This document shows, piece by piece, positions 14,261-15,980 of a stretch of 15,980 bases of DNA. The notes beneath the pieces were generated by a model. The model worked only from the letters and a program-made list of their open reading frames with translations. It searched no databases and was not told where the DNA came from. The position numbers and the translations under genes are program-made. The stretch is from DASPWV01 sp046727855 (GTDB lineage Bacteria > Acidobacteriota > Vicinamibacteria > Vicinamibacterales > UBA2999), in assembly GCA_046727855.1 (NCBI GenBank), contig JBKPDL010000189.1, positions 1 to 15,980 on the forward strand. Direction: 5' to 3'. Numbering within the stretch: the first letter of the stretch is position 1; the number at the start of each line of letters is the position of its first letter.

Positions 14261-14740
14261 ATGATTAGTTGCACGATTAACGGCAAGCGGCGGCACCTCG
14301 ACGTCCATCCAATGAAGCGGCTGCTCGATGTGTTGCGCGAAGACTGCGCCCTGACGGGAACGAAAGAAGGCTGCGGTGAAGGAGAATGCGGCGCGTGCAC
14401 GGTGCTGATCGACGGCGTCGCCGTGAACTCGTGTCTCGTTCCCGCCGCACATGCGGATCGCGCTGACGTGCTGACGATTGAAGGCGTGGCGAAGAGCAGG
14501 CGTCCGCATCCGCTGCAGGACGCATTCGTCAAACATGGCGGCGCGCAGTGCGGGATCTGCACGCCGGGCATGATCATGGCGTCGCTCGCACTCAAGCGGC
14601 GGCCGACCACGGCCGCGATTCAAGAGGCGTTGGCCGGCAATCTCTGTCGCTGCACAGGGTACGTCGCGATCTATAAGGCGGTGAAAGAAGGGGCAGGGAG
14701 GGCAAGTAGGGGCAGTAGGGCAGGTAGGGCGGGTAAGTGA
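14261..14740 (+). CDS. 2Fe-2S subunit of the XDH-family enzyme
   Basis: The 159-residue protein carries electrons from the Mo centre to FAD through two 2Fe-2S clusters. The N-terminal ferredoxin-like domain has the plant-type ligands Cys38, Cys43, Cys46 (GCGEGECGAC) and Cys58. The C-terminal helical domain has Cys97 and Cys100 (AQCGICTPGMIM), then Cys129 and Cys131 (NLCRCTGYV). All eight ligands are present, and the length matches the family up to about residue 143. Residues 144-159 (GAGRASRGSRAGRAGK) are an extra basic tail encoded by a 9-bp repeat array. The ATG is 7 bases after the large-subunit stop, and its own stop overlaps the next start in GTGA. The gene order Mo, FeS, FAD is compact and clearly one operon. 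Confidence 0.95.
   Translation: MISCTINGKRRHLDVHPMKRLLDVLREDCALTGTKEGCGEGECGACTVLIDGVAVNSCLVPAAHADRADVLTIEGVAKSRRPHPLQDAFVKHGGAQCGICTPGMIMASLALKRRPTTAAIQEALAGNLCRCTGYVAIYKAVKEGAGRASRGSRAGRAGK
14690..14734. repeat. AGGGCAGGT nonamer array, translated
   Basis: Five 9-bp units (GGGGCAGGG, AGGGCAAGT, AGGGGCAGT, AGGGCAGGT, AGGGCGGGT) form the end of the 2Fe-2S coding sequence, giving an R-A/G-G/S tripeptide repeat as a tail. The same 9-bp period occurs at 11601-11771 and 15847-15942. Confidence 0.85.
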
Positions 14741-15624
14741 GAACAGCGCTCTCGTCGCTCGCGTTGCTTCGCCCGCGCACGCTGCGTCAGGCGCTCGAGA
14801 TGATGAGCAACGAGCCACTGACGCCGTTGGCCGGTTGCACCGACGTTTACGTCAACCTCCAGTTCGGCACTTCGCGCGACTCGCGGTTCATCGACATCTG
14901 GCCGCTCGCCGAGCTCCGGGGGATCGCGGACCTGCCTTCGACTTCGACCAATCGCGAGTCGCTCAGGCCTGGGAAGGTCCGCGTTGCACGGGGTAGCGAG
15001 AAGCTGCTCCGCATTGGTGCACTGACGACTTACACCGAGATCATCAATTCATCCCTCGTCCATCGCCGACTCCCGATGCTGGTTGCCGCCGCGCGCGAGA
15101 TTGGGGGACGGCAGATTCAGAATCGCGGCACTATTGGCGGCAACATCGCCAACGCCTCGCCGGCCGGCGACTCGCTTCCCGTGCTTGCGGCGGCCGACGC
15201 AACCATCGTGCTGATCAGCGCGAACGGTGAACGCCGCGTACCGTTCGCGTCGTTCTACACCGGCTATCGCACAACCGTCCGGCGTACGGATGAGTTGATC
15301 GCGGCCATCGAAGTGCCGCGCATCGAAGGCAGGCAATGGTGGCGCAAGGTCGGCACTCGCCGGGCGCAGGCGATCTCGAAAGTGATGATGGCTGCAGTGC
15401 GCGGTCCCCTCGTGCGCGTGGCCGTCGGCAGCGTCGCACCAACAGTCGTGCGGCTCCGCCACACAGAGGACGCCCTCAGCGCACTGACGCCGATCAGGGA
15501 CGCACAGCGGATTCTGGGGGACGAAATCACCCCGATCGATGATCTACGGTCCACGGCGGATTACCGGCGTCGGGTGTGTGCCAACCTGTTGGCGCAATTC
15601 TGGGAACAGACCGGTGACGCGTGA
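14737..15624 (+). CDS. FAD-binding subunit of the XDH-family enzyme
   Basis: The 295-residue protein has the FAD-binding domain of molybdopterin dehydrogenases. Dinucleotide contacts are seen in PLAGCTDVYVNLQFG (29-43), where the usual AGGTD is AGCTD. They are also seen in QIQNRGTIGGNIANASPAGD (126-145), a strongly conserved pair of loops. VPFASFYTGYRTT and the C-terminal CO_deh_flav_C-like domain follow (RVAVGSVAPTVVRLRHTEDAL...). The length is close to the family norm. It would pass electrons from the 2Fe-2S clusters to NAD+ or another acceptor. The GTG start lies inside the preceding stop (GTGA, 4-bp overlap), which makes translational coupling very likely and fixes the start. Segment 64-80 (PSTSTNRESLRPGKVRV) is a slightly longer loop than usual. 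Confidence 0.93.
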   Translation: MRTALSSLALLRPRTLRQALEMMSNEPLTPLAGCTDVYVNLQFGTSRDSRFIDIWPLAELRGIADLPSTSTNRESLRPGKVRVARGSEKLLRIGALTTYTEIINSSLVHRRLPMLVAAAREIGGRQIQNRGTIGGNIANASPAGDSLPVLAAADATIVLISANGERRVPFASFYTGYRTTVRRTDELIAAIEVPRIEGRQWWRKVGTRRAQAISKVMMAAVRGPLVRVAVGSVAPTVVRLRHTEDALSALTPIRDAQRILGDEITPIDDLRSTADYRRRVCANLLAQFWEQTGDA

Positions 15625-15680
15625 ATTTGGAGAGCTGGTGATCTGGAGATTTGGAGAGAATTTGGAGATTTACAAATTTG
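15625..15680. repeat. ATTTGGAGA degenerate array
   Basis: ATTTGGAGA occurs at 15625-15633, 15649-15657 and 15660-15668, with ATCTGGAGA at 15641-15649. Spacings are uneven (8 to 16 bases). It begins on the base after the FAD-subunit stop, like the other arrays that start at gene ends. Confidence 0.7.
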
Positions 15681-15731
15681 CGTCTCCTATTGAACCCTGG
15701 CCGCTGTTTCGCCGTCCAACCAAGAGAAGGC

Positions 15732-15735
15732 GGAG
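15732..15735 (+). promoter_or_regulatory. Shine-Dalgarno of the microprotein
   Basis: GGAG, in the purine-rich run AGAGAAGGCGGAG, lies 8 bases before the ATG at 15744. This is a clear site that supports translation of a very short frame. Confidence 0.6.
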
Positions 15736-15743
15736 AAACTGAA

Positions 15744-15839
15744 ATGTTCAGGATTTATGACTGGAACTTCTCCGGCACCGCGGAGTTTGTCGTCGGTGCG
15801 CTGCTCGTCCTGACAATGGTGGCAGTGGCGTTTGTGTAG
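15744..15839 (+). CDS. 31-residue one-TM microprotein
   Basis: The product reads MFRIYDWNFSGTAEFVVGAL followed by LVLTMVAVAFV: a short polar and aromatic N-terminus and one hydrophobic helix (about residues 15-31), as expected of a single-pass inner-membrane microprotein. A GGAG at proper spacing (8 bases) precedes the ATG. I do not recognise the family. It could be a small membrane subunit or anchor associated with the oxidoreductase operon, or an independent membrane peptide of the kind found for respiratory complexes. It lies 119 bases after the FAD subunit, beyond a repeat array, so co-transcription is plausible but not shown. No frameshift or similar artefact explains it. The codon pattern (several GTC/CTG/GTG) is consistent with coding. 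Confidence 0.6.
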   Translation: MFRIYDWNFSGTAEFVVGALLVLTMVAVAFV

Positions 15840-15846
15840 AAGAGAA

Positions 15847-15942
15847 CAGGGAGATCAGAGAGATCAAGGGAGATTAGGGAGATCGGGGAGGTTGGGGAGG
15901 TTCGAAAATCAAAATCAAGCTTCCTGACCTCCCGGATCTCCC
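15847..15942. repeat. CAGGGAGAT nonamer array with inverted arm
   Basis: Units CAGGGAGAT, CAGAGAGAT, CAAGGGAGAT, TAGGGAGAT, CGGGGAGGT and TGGGGAGGT (15847 to about 15899) are followed by an inverted arm. GGGAGATCGGGGAGG at 15877-15891 pairs 14 of 15 with CCTCCCGGATCTCCC at 15928-15942. It lies directly after the microprotein stop. Confidence 0.85.
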
Positions 15943-15963
15943 AGTCCGGGACGTTCGAAAATC
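15900..15963. repeat. GTTCGAAAATC direct repeat
   Basis: GTTCGAAAATC occurs at 15900-15910 and 15953-15963, each followed by AATCAAGCT (C/T)CCTGA. The two copies flank the inverted nonamer arm. The structure probably continues past the window end. Confidence 0.8.
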
Positions 15964-15980
15964 AATCAAGCTCCCTGATC

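Overview
The window is about 16 kb of GC-rich bacterial chromosome. The gene content (a YwrD-like gamma-glutamyltransferase, a TPR lipoprotein-like secreted protein, AOR- and xanthine-dehydrogenase-family oxidoreductases, a eukaryotic-type Ser/Thr kinase remnant) and the abundant short intergenic palindromes of the type GCGGACCTAAAGC...CCGCGCTACATG suggest Acidobacteriota, probably a Vicinamibacteria-like lineage. This placement is inference from memory of such genomes, not from a marker gene.

Layout. 1-513: two perfect inverted repeats and a frameshifted protein-kinase remnant. 514-1458 (-): a cytosolic-looking OmpA-domain protein with a proline-rich linker. 1762-2613 (+): a class I SAM methyltransferase. 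2834-5512 (-): a tight three-gene operon of a mu-crystallin/ornithine-cyclodeaminase-family reductase, a secreted TPR protein and a one-TM protein. It is divergent, over a 35-bp gap, from a proline-racemase/hydroxyproline-epimerase family enzyme (5548-6549, +). The reductase and this enzyme could together process hydroxyproline or proline ketimines. 6554-7045: a pair of inverted TTCAAAG heptamer arrays around a REP-like palindrome, then the decayed C-terminus of a surface-type protein with an FN3 remnant. 7046-8740 (-): gamma-glutamyltransferase. 8765-9038: a roughly 274-bp nested palindrome bounded by TAGGACT/AGTCCTA, lying between ggt and an outer-membrane beta-barrel gene (9036-9581, -).

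9642-15839 (+) is the most coherent block. It encodes a tungsten/molybdenum aldehyde:ferredoxin oxidoreductase family enzyme, a MoaD/ThiS sulfur carrier ending in Gly-Gly, the three subunits of a xanthine-dehydrogenase-family enzyme (molybdopterin, 2Fe-2S, FAD) and a 31-residue one-TM microprotein with a good Shine-Dalgarno. It brings two unrelated pterin-metal oxidoreductase families together with a cofactor-sulfur carrier. I know of no described system with exactly this composition; its substrate cannot be read from the sequence.

The spacers and gene ends of this region are saturated with degenerate 7-bp and 9-bp tandem arrays, often in inverted pairs. Some are translated as the tails of real proteins. 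Together with the REP-like palindromes these are the main non-genic signal of the window.
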